From Lithobates sylvaticus (taxonomy: Eukaryota; Chordata; Amphibia; Anura; Ranidae): a stretch of DNA of 64,000 nucleotides. The position numbers and the translations under genes were made by a program. The notes under the pieces are model-generated. The model was not told the DNA's origin and did no database searches. It saw only the letters and a program-made list of their open reading frames with translations. Within the stretch, counting starts at the first letter, position 1. Every line of letters starts with the position of its first letter. Below, one piece after another: positions 44,216 through 57,504 of the stretch. The DNA lies in NCBI GenBank assembly GCA_028564925.1, contig CM053026.1, forward strand, positions 605,760,457 to 605,824,456. The letters run 5' to 3'.

Positions 44216-46417
44216 TACCATAATGTACTGTTATGGTGTGATAGAGTATAATCCGCTGTTGCTTAGTGTTATCTTCTGTTGCAATGTGAAGTGGGATGCA
44301 ATTGCAGAATGGCAACATATGTTGTTGCAGTATTGTATAACCTTTTGTGTTTTTGAAGAAGGCACAGTATGTATTTGCAATGTGTGCACAGTGCTTTTAG
44401 CACAAATACGTAAAGATACCTTGTTGCCAAAATTGCAGGTAAAAGTGCAAAAAAGCAAGTAATGTTTACTCGTTGTGCTTTGTTTTCCTTTCCATTTTGT
44501 TTTTCATTTACTTGCAATGTGCCTTTGATCTTGCTAGCTAATTTGACTTTTTCAGGAAGAGTCAATTTCCTAGCAAAACCTTTGAGCTTTTTTTCATGCA
44601 ATCCAATGGATGACAGTAGCTTATATCAAGAGAAGATCTAGTTACTAACAAAATGGGTAAATTTGGTGCACTCTGGTGGTGGGTACAGTATTACAGAAGT
44701 TGCAGTAAATAAATACTGTTCAGAAATGGGGCACAGTGCATAGGTCCATGACCATTAGTCCATAAAGATACTAAAACCAATGCTGATGTCAGAGAAGGCT
44801 GTCGGCTGACAGATAGAAGGTAATCTGAAACATAGACAAGGACACAGAGCAGCACCTTCTAAGCGTAGCAGTAAGAACTGTTTTAATAAAAAATAAATGA
44901 ATAAAGAAACACTCACAAACAAGTGATAGAAATGGGCATGTCACATAATATCATCATCATCTGCACTGTCCCGAGGGGGGGGGGGGGCTGCCTGGTGCCC
45001 AATGTCAGTAGCTGGGGTGTCTGTGAGTCCTCCCTTGAGCCGGTCGGGGTAGTGGAACCCAACGTTCACGGTGGTTGGGGACAAAATTCAGCAAACACAG
45101 AAACACAGCTACAGCAATGTCATCACTTCCGGGTACAGGGTCAGCGGGGCGGTGCACGTGTTTGAAGCACTTACTAAAGCTAGTATAATACTGTAAAAGT
45201 GACAATTATGATAGCAAATACACATTTGCACAAAATAGTGTTTCAATACCTGCCTTCAGTTCACCTTTGAGTGCACACTACCAAGTAAAATGTTAACATA
45301 GAAAGTAGGACTGCATGAACACAGGCACAGAGATCCCTCTGAGAGGTATAAACAGCTCTTAATTGATTCAGCTCTTACGCATCTACCTAAAATGGAATGT
45401 CAGTGAAGGGCTGCCCCTTTGTATAAACATAACGATATTATCAATAATTTTATTTTACATATAGAAATAGACCTTGAATCTACAAGAGATATCCCTAGCA
45501 GTAGATGGACCAAAATGTGCTTAGCTATATAATACTAGATACAATGTACTGTCAAAGAAATGATTTCAATATTCTTTTGCATCTTAATAATAAATACATT
45601 TCTTAATGATAACCCCAGTTCAGTGTCTGAAGACATTCATAGATGAGATTGTGGCTGGATGAATGCTGAAAATCACAGTCATTTTCTGTAACCTAGAGTA
45701 GAAAATGATGTGCTACAGGTAGAAATTAGAAATATGAACAAATTACATGAAATCACTTAGCATTATGTACAGAAAGTCAAGTTTAATGGTTCTTATTAAA
45801 GTTGGAGAATAAAGAAAAAGTTACATACTTATCTTTGACCATAGCCGTAGCCGTTGATGGCCGAGGATTACATAACACAGTGCATTGTCTTAAAAGTTCA
45901 CAAAACATGTCAAAACCACAGCACTAGGTTTTAAATAAGAGTCTATTGTCTTAAAGACAAAAGTCACAAATATTGTGGCTGAGGAGATTGTAAGCAGCTT
46001 TGGTTAGCACACGGTATAAAAAGTGTGGAGACAAACTTTATTTTTAAATTAAAGTGGAACTGTATTATTTGAGACACAATAGCCTCAAATTTGCAGACAT
46101 CGACTGCCATCTGGACTTTCAAAAAAGCTACACTAAAAACACCCCCGAGCCTGGCGGTCTGAGCCCCAATGTGTCCAAGCTCTTTAAGCTGCAACCCCTC
46201 CTATATTATCTATTATCTAATTTCCTGGCTTGGGTTACCCCAAAGTGACAGATTTTCAGATGCATATTTTCCTATGTTTTTTTTCCGGAATATTTTGGTA
46301 TTGATGCGGTGGTCAGACTGCAGACTGCAGAGACCAGGTACATCTGCAATTCACCTGCTTTGCTAGCATAATCACAAAGTACAGTTTGTTAAAGTAAATT
46401 TAAAGTGGTTGTAAAGT
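44216..46417. other. No gene recognised
   Basis: Open frames up to 110 codons (44223-44601, 44923-45205) overlap on both strands without motifs. A G13 run lies at 44975-44987. No complete repeat ends were found. Confidence 0.45.
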
Positions 46418-46664
46418 CACATGTATTAATTACTTTGATCCTCTCTGTTTTAGGTCCCTGTTCAGTGCAGTGTGTGTGTTTTCCTAAAATTAGAATGCTA
46501 AATACCTCCTTTGCAGAGCCCTGCTGTGTTGTCATGTGACCTCCCTCTCTAGTAAGTGCGTACAGTGGGAGGGGCTGAGATTCCCCTCTGATGAATGCAA
46601 GCTGGCAGAGGGAGGTCCCATGACTGCACAGCAGGAAGGATCAAAATAATGAATGCATGTTTCT
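46418..46664. mobile_element. Palindromic MITE-like repeat
   Basis: The left CATGTATTAATTACTTTGATCC and the right GGATCAAAATAATGAATGCATG are inverse. CAGCAGGGCT/GCACAGCAGG and CATGTGACCTCC/GGAGGTCCCATG words mirror further in. A TTTAAAGTGGTTGTAAAGTC block just left (46398-46418) resembles the tip of a TTAA-type family. Exact termini uncertain. Confidence 0.55.
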
Positions 46665-48419
46665 TTCCTCACAAGCACTGGAGCAGCTGCAGGGAATATA
46701 ATTACACAGGGAGGGGAGGAGAGGGGCACGCACACAGAGTATGGAACTGATAGTGAGAGAGGGAGGCGAGAAGTGAATGTATGCATCAGGGGCACACACA
46801 CTAGAGTGAGAGCAATAATTCTAGAGCATTACCTATAGAAAATATAGAGTACCAAAGTTTGACAGTGTTTTACGGGTGTACACAATTTTAAGGTTTGACA
46901 TGCTAGGGTGTTTGCTTTCAGAAAAAAATGTTTTGGGATTTTTATGTAATTTTCAGGGATAACATTTTTTTTTTAAATGTGTACAAAAAATAAAGATAAA
47001 AGCTCTGGCAGCAAAAGGGTTAATATATTTGTCAGTGGCAACTAGGTCTATCTCACCCTATGCACTTCAGCATCACTCCCCATACTTTCTCCATCTCAGC
47101 TAAAGCACATTGTCAATATGGTTTCAGGGAGCCTACCGATTTGAAGTGAGGGTGTTGGTTTATCCAAAAGTCCCCTTATTGGCCCTATTAGGCCAGCTCA
47201 GCTAAATTCAAAGGCTAGGTAGTGCATTAGGGTTACCATGGGAAATCAAAAATTATTTTGCCAGGTCCACAAGCCATGGACATGCAGGACTAACTGTGAG
47301 CCCTAACCTCATCCCTAGTCCATAAGATGTCTTCACAGTTTACTTTAGTCTAGCACATATACAATATAAAGCAGTTAAAACATCCCTATATGTCTGAAAC
47401 TACAGTATTTACAATCTTGTTAAATCTCATGCTTACCTTAAAGAAAACTGTATCTTAATAAAATATCTTCTAAATCTCTCAGTGGGAAGATTTCCTAAAG
47501 GTTGAGTTTGCTGTTGACAAGTGTTTGTGACATTAAAGAGGGTTTAAATCACAACTTGGATTTCCTAAAACGTGGTCTGTTCAAAATGTCACACTTTTTT
47601 TTCATTTTGGCACGGTTGTATTTGCTTGTTAGAAAGATTAAAAATTGTGACACAAAGTACAGAAATGAATGTTAAGTGTCTGGTTAGTCATATTCATTGT
47701 CACTGGATCCATCTCAAAGATCATTAACTGTTGTTTAATGAGAAATGACTAACTTGCTATTCTGAATATTCTAAACATCTACCACTTGAAGAGTTATATT
47801 TTTTTCTCTTCTATTTTTTAACCCTTTAAATTGAAGATGCCATTGCGTCCATAACCTTTAAGTGACATTTAAGAGAACCAGTCACAATTTATGGAATAAT
47901 CTCAATATTATTCTTTGTAATTATCAAACTTACCTTTGAAATATTTATGTTTGCGCTTTACATTAGGATCGAATTACTGTAGCTGAGCATGATACACAAC
48001 TTAAAGTGGAGTCAGAAATAACCTCATAGATCATTCCCCTTATACCCTTCTCACACTGTCCCTGAGCCACCTTTCACCACTTAAAAAAAATATATATAAA
48101 TACCTTTTTCCAGGGTTCTTCTGGTTGATCAGGTGATTTCCCAGGACCTTCTTTTTTTCTGGGGGCAGTGGTGGGTAGTACTTTCTCCAGAACTAAAAAT
48201 GTCTTGCATAATAGCACTTAAAAGCTGTTCACTGCATGCCAGATACTCTGGTATGGGTTTTAAAGGGGTACCTAAAACTTAAAAAAAAATATGAGACCCC
48301 CCTAAAAATGCATACCAGACCCTTAATCTGAACATGTAGCTAACTGTAGCAAACTACATCCCTTAGCAGCTGTAACAGTATCTGAGTAACAGGAGATCTT
48401 GAACCTTTTCTAAATGGGA
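46665..48419. other. No gene recognised; possible old repeat at 46860-47030
   Basis: The segment 46860-47030 (GTGTACACAATTTTAAGG... ending GCAAAAGGGTTAA) looks like a degraded TTAA-family end. The rest is anonymous AT-rich DNA without supported frames. Confidence 0.45.
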
Positions 48420-48497
48420 GTTTCACCATCTAGTGGTCTTTAGTTCAGTGAATTCGTTTAGTGAACAGCCTATTTGCCTTTAGTAAACCAACCCCTA
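48420..48497. mobile_element. Fragment of the TTTAGTAAA-ended MITE
   Basis: ...GTTTAGTGAACAGCCTATTTGCCTTTAGTAAACCAACCCC is the right end of the family seen at 43850-44215; the left end is missing. Confidence 0.55.
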
Positions 48498-51195
48498 AAT
48501 CTCTCATAGGTAAGCGTAAATAAGCATTGCTGCATTATCCCAGCTGTGACTACTTCTCTTTAACCACTTGTCGTAGTTCCCTTCTTTTAATCTGTACCCA
48601 CATCTGTTTTGCTACCTTGGCTTTTTATATGCTGAAAAATTAACAATAAAAATATATTCAACCTAAAAGGAGAAAGATAAAAAAGACAGTATTTTTCCCA
48701 CTAAAGGTGGTAACTTTACCTGTACCATATGTTTTGCATAGGTAGATTCAAAGCAAAATAGACGAAAATGTGGCACCTGCAAAAAGGATATAGAATACTC
48801 TTCTGTGCGGGAATGCATTTACACACCATGCTCAGATGCAGACACAGGCTCCTTTAACTCCTTTTCCCACAACTCCTTGGGTTCCTGGACGCAATGAGTC
48901 TGAAGTAAAGTAGCTGGGCAAGTGTAAAAATATTGCCTTATAGCTGGAAACTGGAAAAAAAAACTGGAAAGTAGATTTTGGGTTTAAATTCACTTTAAAC
49001 CGTCTTCTGAACTGGTAAAAAAAATAAAAAATAAAAAAAACAGATGTTGCTGCTCACTCATAGAGGATTTGAATTGTGAAAAATGTTGGGAACCCACTGA
49101 GAGATTCCAAAGTAAGTCTTCCCATAAAAAAATATACGAAGGGCTACATTTATAAAGATGCAGTGCAGTGTAGAGCAAGTCTTCCAGTGGTTTTAGTAGT
49201 ACAAAAGTCTTTGATTAAAAACATATCTTTCAACATTGGCTCTCCAGCTGAATTTGAACATCTCAGGTGGGATATTATGGGAGTTGTAGTACCACAGCTC
49301 TTGAAGAAATAAAGCTCTAGCCAGACAGCCATTAATCTATTTAAAACATCTACCACTTAAGAGAAGGGCAGTCAGGAGATCAAAGACTAGCAGTAGCGAA
49401 GACCGGCAATACAAAGTGGATGAACTCCCAAACCTATCTAGGACAGATACATTAGGGGGATGTGTTATAAAGAATAAATATCTTTACAAAAAATAGCATT
49501 TATGGGCAAGTTCTGTGATGTTTACAAACACACTTTTCTTGCATGTATATAGTTCTAGAATGTCAATCCCCATAAATGATTTACAGTAAGGGGGTCCATT
49601 GTCATGCAAGACAATATAGTATGTATGCAATAAAATATAGATCACATATTAATCCCTTAAGGTCCAAAATCCTTCAAAATCTTTTAAAGGTTAGAAATAT
49701 ACTGGCTTACTGAACAATACATTTTTAGTTCCTGTGGTTACCAAAATGTTAATGTTTTTACGTTGTTTTTGTTTCTTTTAACACATATAGGACATTTTAT
49801 TATATATATTTTTAAATACCCTGAATACATTTTTATACTATGCAGAGAAATTAACAAAAATGCAGTTTTAGCTTGTTTAAAGTGGTATGTTTTTTGTATA
49901 TTCTGTTATGGGTGGACATCTGTTCCCACTAGGAACTCTGAAGTTTGCTGTAGCAGCTGGGGCTAGGCAATGGTATTGGCTACAGAAGAGACACAGAGAG
50001 CTACGAGTAGTCTAGGATAGGCAGGATACGTGTTGGCACCAGTTGGAAAGCCCACACATCCACACGTAGTAAAGGTGAAAGGGCCAAGGTGCAGAGTTGA
50101 AGGAGCCATCTTGTTTTCACCAGAGCTCCTGACGGTGGATGGGGGTTTTGTTGCAGGTGATTCCCAAGAGTGCTGATTTTCAGGAAAGAATCAATTGCAG
50201 CACTGAGATGATGGGATCTTAGGTCGGTAGACGATACAGCCCAAGCTGAAAGGAGTTTATGGAATCACACAGAGGCACTGAGAGTGCACAGAGTCACATG
50301 GGATCACTAGAAGAAGGGTGGTTTGCATGGGTACACAGAGCAGGCAGTAGGCTAAGAGTGAGCAGACACCGAAGAAGGCTGCAAGCTTGGAGTGCACAGG
50401 TGCTGGTAATGAAAAGCAGGCTGTGAGGAGTGGAGGTGAAGGAAGTTTGGAAGCTGGTATATACAAGGAAGTCAGCTCAAAGGATATGACAGGTGCTGAG
50501 ATTCTGGTTGTGGACAGGAACAGAGAATGGGGAATAGGCTGGACAACACTGGGAACACTGAAAGTATGAAAATTGCCTGGAGGGAACTGGTAGATGACAC
50601 TAGGGACACTTGAGTTATAAAAATCACACTGAAAGGCTCTGGGAGACACTTTTGAAGTCACTGGGAAGAGGGAAAGTATTGCTGCTAGCATGTGGATGCA
50701 TTGCTAGAATGCCAAGCAACATGTGCACCGGCCCTTTAAGACAGAATCTGGCCATGTACTGGTCAGTGTACAGAGGCTGCTAATTGGCTGAATGCCAACG
50801 GCATTGTACTGGGGAAAAGACCCAGTGCTGGAGAGTAGAATAGGTGAGTGAGACAATCTATATTGTTCCAAATACTTTTACTAATTATTATGTCCTATTT
50901 ATTCAGGTACAGGGGTCCCATATATGTGTAAGCTTTGATGTATATGTTAGTGCTGTATGGTTGAAACATTCAATACAACTGGTCGATAAATGCTTGATAA
51001 AAATATTTGAATTTAATAGCTTAATTCCTCAATTAATTTAAAGAACTCTATTTACTAATGAACGCACTAACTAGCAAACATATTATATTATTTTATTACT
51101 TTTAATAACTTTATTCTATTTGAATTGAATGTATTTCTTTTATTTTTTTTATAACAGAGAGATCTAGATGTCTTTAGATCTCCTCTCTTCACATA
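48498..51195. other. No gene recognised
   Basis: A 144-codon minus-strand frame (50257-50691) has hydrophobic, low-information composition without motifs. A short stretch near 49260-49305 (ATTATGGGAGTTGTAGTACC) recalls the core of the hAT-like MITE at 43873. Otherwise anonymous. Confidence 0.45.
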
Positions 51196-51362
51196 CAGGG
51201 GGTCCCCGACTTACGAACGCCCGACCTACGAACAACCCCTACTTACGAACGGGGCGCTGCGGGGACCCTCAGCCATTTTTTGCCGTCTTCCGGCCGTTCT
51301 GCGCATGCGCGGCCATACGGAGCCTCGGAAAATGCTGGCAAACTTCGGAAATGTCCGTGAGG
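51196..51362. mobile_element. Partial Tigger/pogo-like MITE, inverse copy of the one at 43404
   Basis: It begins CAGGGGGTCCCCGACTTACG after a TA (51194-51195) and follows the inverse of the 43404-43726 element through GGGGCGCTGCGGGGACCCTC and CTCGGAAAATGCTGGCAAAC. It stops at about 51362, where similarity ends, so the far half is missing. Confidence 0.8.
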
Positions 51363-51599
51363 TTGGTTAATTATGGTGATCACATGATCATGGTTAACAA
51401 TCAAGCTGTTTGGTTCACCAGCAGCCTTGTGTAGACCACCTCTAGAAATCAAAGGAATGACAGAACTTTGAATAACTGAATAGGACGACATTAAATTACA
51501 TTTGAGGGAAGGGAAATAGTAATGAATTTCTTGGATTGCTATGAACCACTACTAATAATCACACCTAGCACATCTCTCTTTTTTTTTTTTTGACAATGC
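51363..51599. other. Anonymous spacer
   Basis: Nothing recognised apart from a T-run near 51580-51592. Confidence 0.4.
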
Positions 51600-51830
51600 T
51601 AAATTCTGACCTGAAAAATTCACTTTTTAACAGATAAAGCTTTCTTTCAGTGGTATTTAACCACTACTTTTTTCTTGCTATATAAAGGAAAAAACTAAAT
51701 ATTTTGAAAAAAAAAATAGTTTTCTCATTTTGCAAATAAATTATCTTCCTTCATGAATTTAGGCCAAAATGTATTCTGCTATGCTTCTTTGGTAAAAATA
51801 ACCCACATTAGTGTATAATATTTTGTTTGT
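51600..51830 (-). mobile_element. Degraded TTAA-family fragment
   Basis: In inverse orientation it follows the right part of the family: AAAGCTTTCTTTCAGTGGTATTT (inverse of AAATACCACCAAAAGAAAGCT) and TTTAGGCCAAAATGTATTCT (compare AGAATACATATTGGCCTAAA at 39.5 kb). It is more diverged than the other copies and lacks both ends. Confidence 0.6.
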
Positions 51831-51863
51831 ATTTAGATTGTATATAGTCTACAATAAATGGGA

Positions 51864-51930
51864 TATATACTGTATTTATTGGCGTATAACATGCACTTTT
51901 TCACCCTGTGTTATATGCCGATACTGCAAT
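51864..51930. mobile_element. MITE end TACTGTATTTATTGGCGTATAAC...
   Basis: TACTGTATTTATTGGCGTAT followed by AACATGCACTTTTTCACCCT is a terminus I recall from a frog short-element family starting at TA. The inverse TTATATGCCGATAC lies just inside. The other end was not located. Confidence 0.45.
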
Positions 51931-53263
51931 TTGCCACTGTTTGGATTGACTATGTACCAGATATTGTATCTTGTGTATCACACAAATCAACCAATTGTGT
52001 CAAAATTGTCCCTGTACCCCATGATCCAGTGTGTCCAGGGGCCAGAGTGATCACAGATCATGGCACTGCATGCCCCTGAGGGTACACACGAGGCACATGA
52101 ATTGGAGGAAGTACAGGTACATCCTCCCAGAACGGCACTTGTCCTGCTCGGCTGTATATGTATAGTGGAAGCCGTTAAATATTGAGTTATGGAAAGCATA
52201 GAATATGGCTGCCAATATCATTCAATAACTTACCCATCATTCAATCATAATGCACTTTTCATTGATGGAAGGGCAGTCATTAAGCACTCTTGAGGAGAAG
52301 ATTACCACTGTGGGAGTATGGGGGAGGGACAGAAGACATTGTAATTTCACGAAAACAGCATCATTTTCGTTAAATTTTCACTTTTCACTGAAAGTAGTAA
52401 ACTTAGGCTTTAAAACATTTTTTTTTAGGGATGTCAAAATCAGATAACTATAGTATTGTGCTCGCTTTGGTAACAGTGGTAATTCACAAGAATATTGGGG
52501 AGTCAGATTTAGACTGCACTTCTGGACCTGGCAAATCACTATGTTGTCCACTGTGAGCCAGGGTTGTGCCTTCTACCTTTAACTAGAAACTAGTCTTTTT
52601 ATTAACACTGTACACTCAGGCATCAACTAATATACTATTTAAGTAGTCATCATCAGTATTCTGATATTTTTTTTTTCACTAAACATCAGGGATTGCAATA
52701 TACACTTCACTGAGCTATACACTATAAAATATACAATATGCAATATACACTTCTACGGACACAAGTGGACCAATATTGATTGGTTAGGGATTGTCAATAT
52801 AGATATTCCAGTCAATAAAGACTGTATGGTAAAGTTTACATTTTCACACTGGGCTCTAAGCAATATATTAACTAGTATATATTAAAAAAAATTATATTGC
52901 ACTTTGATCATCAGAATGTGGAATTTAAGCTAGATATGAATGCATAGCATATTCAACATCAACATTAAATATTTAGTAGCAAAGTAGCATATTTAGCAAT
53001 TAGGAGTTTACTTTACCTAACATAAATAAGAACAGACGGGTGACTACATTTTCAATAAAATAATGTTTTGTTAGAAATATGTTTGAAGTTACACATTACA
53101 TTTGAAATGTAACAAAGTATCACAGCTAATTAACACATATTGACTAACTTGTAGTATGAAACTCCAGCATCCCATGATGGGTTTTTCTTTTGGAAAATGT
53201 TATATATTGTTCATCCATGTTGTATTTGGATTTTGTCACCCAATTGTATTCCTTTGAACTAAA
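51931..53263. other. No gene recognised
   Basis: This is anonymous AT-rich DNA. CACTTCACTGAGCTATACAC-like and ATACACTT words recur at 52690-52760 as a local imperfect duplication. No supported frame. Confidence 0.45.
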
Positions 53264-54249
53264 ACAGTTTCATGCTTTTAAAAAATAAAAAAATAAAAAA
53301 CAGGAAAGTTAGCCCATTTTTTTTGCAAAATGTGAAAGATGAAGATACGCCAAGTAAATAGATACACAACATGTCACGCTTCAAAATTGCACGTGCTCGT
53401 GGAATGGTGCCAAACTTTCGTATTTAAAAATTCCCATAGGCGACGCTTTAATTTTTTTTACTGGTTACATGTTTTGAGTTACAGAGGAGGTCTAGGGCTA
53501 GAATTATTGCTCTCGCTCTAACGTTTGTGGCGATACCTCACATGTGTGGTTTGAACACCGTTTTCATATGTGGGCGGGACTTACGTATGCGTTCGCTTCT
53601 GCGTACGAGCTCACAGGGACAGGGGCGCTTTAATTTTATTTTTTTTTTTATTGTTAATTTTACTTTTATTTTTTTAGTTCGACACTTTAAAAAAAAATTG
53701 ATTACTTTTATTCCTATTACAAGGAATGTAAACATCCCTAGTAATAGGAATATGGCACGATCGGACCTATTTACAGTGAGATATGGGGTTAATAAGACCC
53801 CACATCTCACCTCTAGGCTGGGAAGTCTAAAATAAAAAAAATAAAAAAAATAAAAAACGATCATGGCTTCCCAGCCGAGGCAGCAACGTTATTTGAATGC
53901 AGAGGTCGGGCGTGACGTCATAACATCGCGCCCAGCCTCTGAACAATCATAAAGACTCATAGAGACTCCGGCAACCATCTGGTCTGCCGGAAATCTCTAT
54001 GATCACCATCTGGGCGTCGGCGGATCCTGTGTCCGACTTACCGATGGCGGCGAGAGGGGGGGGACGTCCCCTCCCGCCGCCCGTAAGAACGATCAAGCGG
54101 TGGAACAGCCGCTATGATCATTCTTATTGTGCAGGGAATCGCCGGCTGAAAAAGCTGATATCTAAATGATGTCTGTAGCTGCAGGCATCATTCAGATATA
54201 CCTCCACAAAATCAAGGATGTCCTATGACGTACCTTGGCCGCAAAGTGG
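53264..54249 (-). mobile_element. TTAA-family element, copy in minus orientation
   Basis: The right edge is GCAAAGTGG-TTAA (54250-54253), the inverse of a TTAA-CCACTTTGC left terminus. The interior shares short diagnostic words with the 5.06-kb element on the opposite strand (GTGAGGTATCGCC against GTGAGGTATCACCGC; GACCTCCTC; GCATGTCGTGT/CATGTTGTGT). The far end, expected as CCACTTCAGCCCC, is absent, so this copy is truncated near 53264. The 102- and 108-codon frames inside are on A/T-rich tracts and not genes. Confidence 0.7.
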
Positions 54250-54253
54250 TTAA

Positions 54254-56463
54254 GGGATATTTTACAGGTGGGGTTTTGGCTCCCAAAACATCTTCTTGTT
54301 GTTACATGTGATAATGACAATAAATGATCTTGGACTCTTGAGGCGATTGTTTAGCACGCTCTTTTTTATTTTTACTTGTTCTGCAACATGTCTGTGTGGA
54401 GATGGCCATCTTGGTAAAGGCAAGGCTGTGCTTCCACTTTTCAGAGCTTTGATTGAGGAGAACAGTAAACAGCACAATAGTACTATCATCAAATCTCACT
54501 CCAAATCTAGTGAGTCCAGTAGTCAAAGGCAGCAGTGCCCTAGATATCACACTGCAGCTATGAGTCTGAAGGCACCACAGGAGTGCCTAGGCACATTCAC
54601 ATACCAGGAAGTGCACTGCTATTATCTAGGATGATATTCCAGACAAAAGGTGCATGTTAGGGTACTGCTGCTTATGCACAATTAACATTTCTAAATTTAC
54701 CCTATAAAATAGAAAATCTTCAATTTTTTTAGTTCAGATCCATGTTAAAGCAAATATGTGGCATCGCTAAACATAGGAAGCTGACCACTGAGCGTTTTAA
54801 TATGCATCTCCCCAAACTTTAGGTGATTAAGTGAGCACTAGTGGTATCAAAATCAGGACACTCTGTTATGCTTTTTCAGTCATAATGCTCATGGTCACAC
54901 TGATCACTCCCTTAAATTTCCCATTCCTTCTTATTTGCTAATAAAACTGCCTACTAAGGAGGGGTAAAGATGAGAGGGGGCAGGTTAGAGCACTAACATG
55001 CAAGCTGTGGTTGTAGTTAGCATAAAGAAACACCCAATGTTTTAGCAATTCCAGGACACTCAGTAAAGTACATAAAAATGTTTACAGGTACTTATATGTG
55101 CAAGTTTATCTTTTTAAATGAGTTACAGGTACAAATTAACCTAGTAAATAAGATGTGTGGGAAGGCAGAATGTCAGTGTAGTAGACATTTGATTAATCGC
55201 GTATCTACAGTCGTCACTTTTCAAATGAAGAGGTCAAAATCTTCAAAAATAACAGACATGAGGTGTAACAAATTCTGTTCCTACAGCTTCTATACAGTTG
55301 GCATCCATATCTGTATTAGTATCATTAACTTCCTGGAACATTTTCTCATCTGAATCACTGCAAGAGCTTTCTCGGGGAATAATTCTTTTACATGTCTGAT
55401 CTTTACAATGGCTTTTGCATTACTCCCTTCCACTATTATTTCAGGGCATTTTGGATCTGAAAGGTTTGAAAAGCATTTAATTTCACACTTCATAAGGAGT
55501 TTTAGACATCAAAGATGAATAACAAATCTTACCTCGACAACTGCCTTACAAAGCAACTGCTATCCTTGAAAACCGAACATTTTCTAAATTCCTAATTGGT
55601 ACAAGATTCCCTCAGGTTATCATTCTGTAGTTCAACGGTATTTTGTTTTACATATCAGTTTTCTACATAGTGTGGCAGCGCATGTGCCATATATATGCCA
55701 TATATATTTTATAGTGCTTTCGGGGAAGTCAAGTATGATTATATATTTATTTATTTTAGTTTAAATTTACGTTTAGTTTAATTTGGAGGTTGGTTCAATT
55801 GTACAGGAAACAGTTCTTTTATAGTTTAACTGTTCTATTCCTGCTGATTAAGACACTTGTGGGATACCGATTTTTAGACCCTAACAGTATCATTCTAGTT
55901 TTGAAGCCTCTGTCTTTAAAACAATGTCTGTAGGAGGATTTTCTAACATAAAGATGTGAAATACTAAAAAAGAGAAAAGCTGGCCTTAAACAGCTTGATA
56001 GAAACAAGTGATGGTCCTGATTTCAAAAAGCTCTTGAGATTATTGGGCCACCACCTGCTAAAGAAACAAATAGCAATTGCAGGCAATGTGTGAAAACAAT
56101 AAGTAAACTGTTAATGCTATTCAGCAAATGCTGTAACTGTGCCAAAGACAGAAAATCCATGAGTTTATCTTAATTTGAATTTGCTGCAGTCCACTGCAGC
56201 ATGATTGTACATACTGTAGCTCCTTACAAGTTCAGTGTCTGGATTAGGTTTTTAAGGCTTGTGCTGTGTAACTTCCTCTCTCTCTGCTTGATATCTCTCC
56301 ATCTGCATTATAACGTATAAAGCAGGTAAGAATGTGATTGCGGCCTGTGAGAAACTTCTTAGTACTGACACTTTGCTGCATCAGGATTTCTGTAAGACTA
56401 AATTAAAAATATAAAATGCATTTTATAAACTCTGTTCCGTGATCAGCACTGCAACTTTTGCCT
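54254..56463. other. No gene recognised
   Basis: The 112-codon plus frame at 54296-54634 and the minus frames overlapping it have no recognisable domain. AT-rich remainder with no repeat ends found. Confidence 0.45.
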
Positions 56464-57316
56464 GTTATCCACAGTGATGTAAGTAACTGAGTTAAAATAA
56501 ACTGAGTTACGTAACTCAGTTACTTTAGAGGGTAACTAGTAATCTAACTGATTACTTTTCCCCTCATGGTAACTCAGTTCCCATTACTTTGGCTTAGTTA
56601 CTCCAATTACATCTACCGTCACTAGATGGCAGTAGTGTAATTCCGGTGTCCTGCCAAAAAAAAGTTCCCCCGCCGGATAAGGACCCCCTGTACTGCGCAG
56701 GCGCAGCGCTTGCACAGTACGAAGGACTACGGAGCTTCCGAAAATTGCCAAACCTAAACAGCTCTGAGTGAACTCTACACAGCGCAGGCGCAGTTGACAT
56801 GTAATTGTACGAGGCGATGCCGCACGCTCATGATGCTCGTGCTACTCTGCAAGGGGCGTCTATCGTGTAACTAAGGGGCGAGTCTAGTATTACTGTAACC
56901 AAGGGGCGCATTTATTATTATTGTTATATATCGAGCTCTGCCCATTAATTTAACATTCGCCCTCTTCTGTAGCCATCCCCCCTTACACGATATAATAATA
57001 ATAATAATAATAGACCCGCCCCTTGCTTACACGCTATAACAGATCTGCCCCTTGGTTAGAGTAATAATAGGACAGCTCCTTGGTTACACGATATATAACA
57101 ATAATAAATGCGCCCCTTGGTTACAGTAATACTAGACCCGCCCCTTAGTTACACGTATAGAATATTTAAAAAAAAAAAGTCAGTTACTTTGCTGAGTAAC
57201 TAATTACTTTTCTAATGTAGTAACTGAGTTACTAACGCAATTACTTTTTGTGAGAAGTAATTTGTAACTTAACTAAATTACTTTTTTAAAGTAAGATGAC
57301 CAACACTGGTTATCCA
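56464..57316. mobile_element. hAT-like non-autonomous transposon with perfect 8-bp duplication
   Basis: GTTATCCA flanks both sides (56464-56471, 57309-57316). The 837-bp element (56472-57308) starts CAGTGATGTAAGTAACTGAG and ends ...AGATGACCAACACTG, with weakly inverse tips (CAGTG/CACTG) and subterminal arrays of GTAACT/AGTTAC words in both orientations, typical of hAT ends. It encodes no transposase. The centre is an imperfect palindrome. Confidence 0.88.
56865..57155. repeat. Internal palindrome of the hAT-like element
   Basis: GTAACTAAGGGGCGAGTCTA... with AAGGGGCGCATTTATTATTA on the left is mirrored by TAATAAATGCGCCCCTTGG... and GACCCGCCCCTTAGTTAC on the right, around (TAA)n. Extra CGCCCCTTG and TGCCCCTTGG copies make it a cluster of GGGGCG blocks. 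Confidence 0.8.
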
Positions 57317-57504
57317 GAGGTCTAGATAATGAGAATGAACTTTGGTTATGGTGGAACATGTGGAATCAACTTTAATGTTTGTTATATGAAAGCACAGCTT
57401 GCACTATCCTCAGGCATAGTGTTTGAGATGTAACAAAGCCAAACATCTACAGAAATTGGTTCATTATATTGTTAAAAACAAGCAATATAATTTATATAAT
57501 TTAT

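Noticed and set aside
50257-50691. 144-codon minus-strand frame
   Set aside because: Low-information hydrophobic composition with no signal, motif or neighbouring exon evidence.
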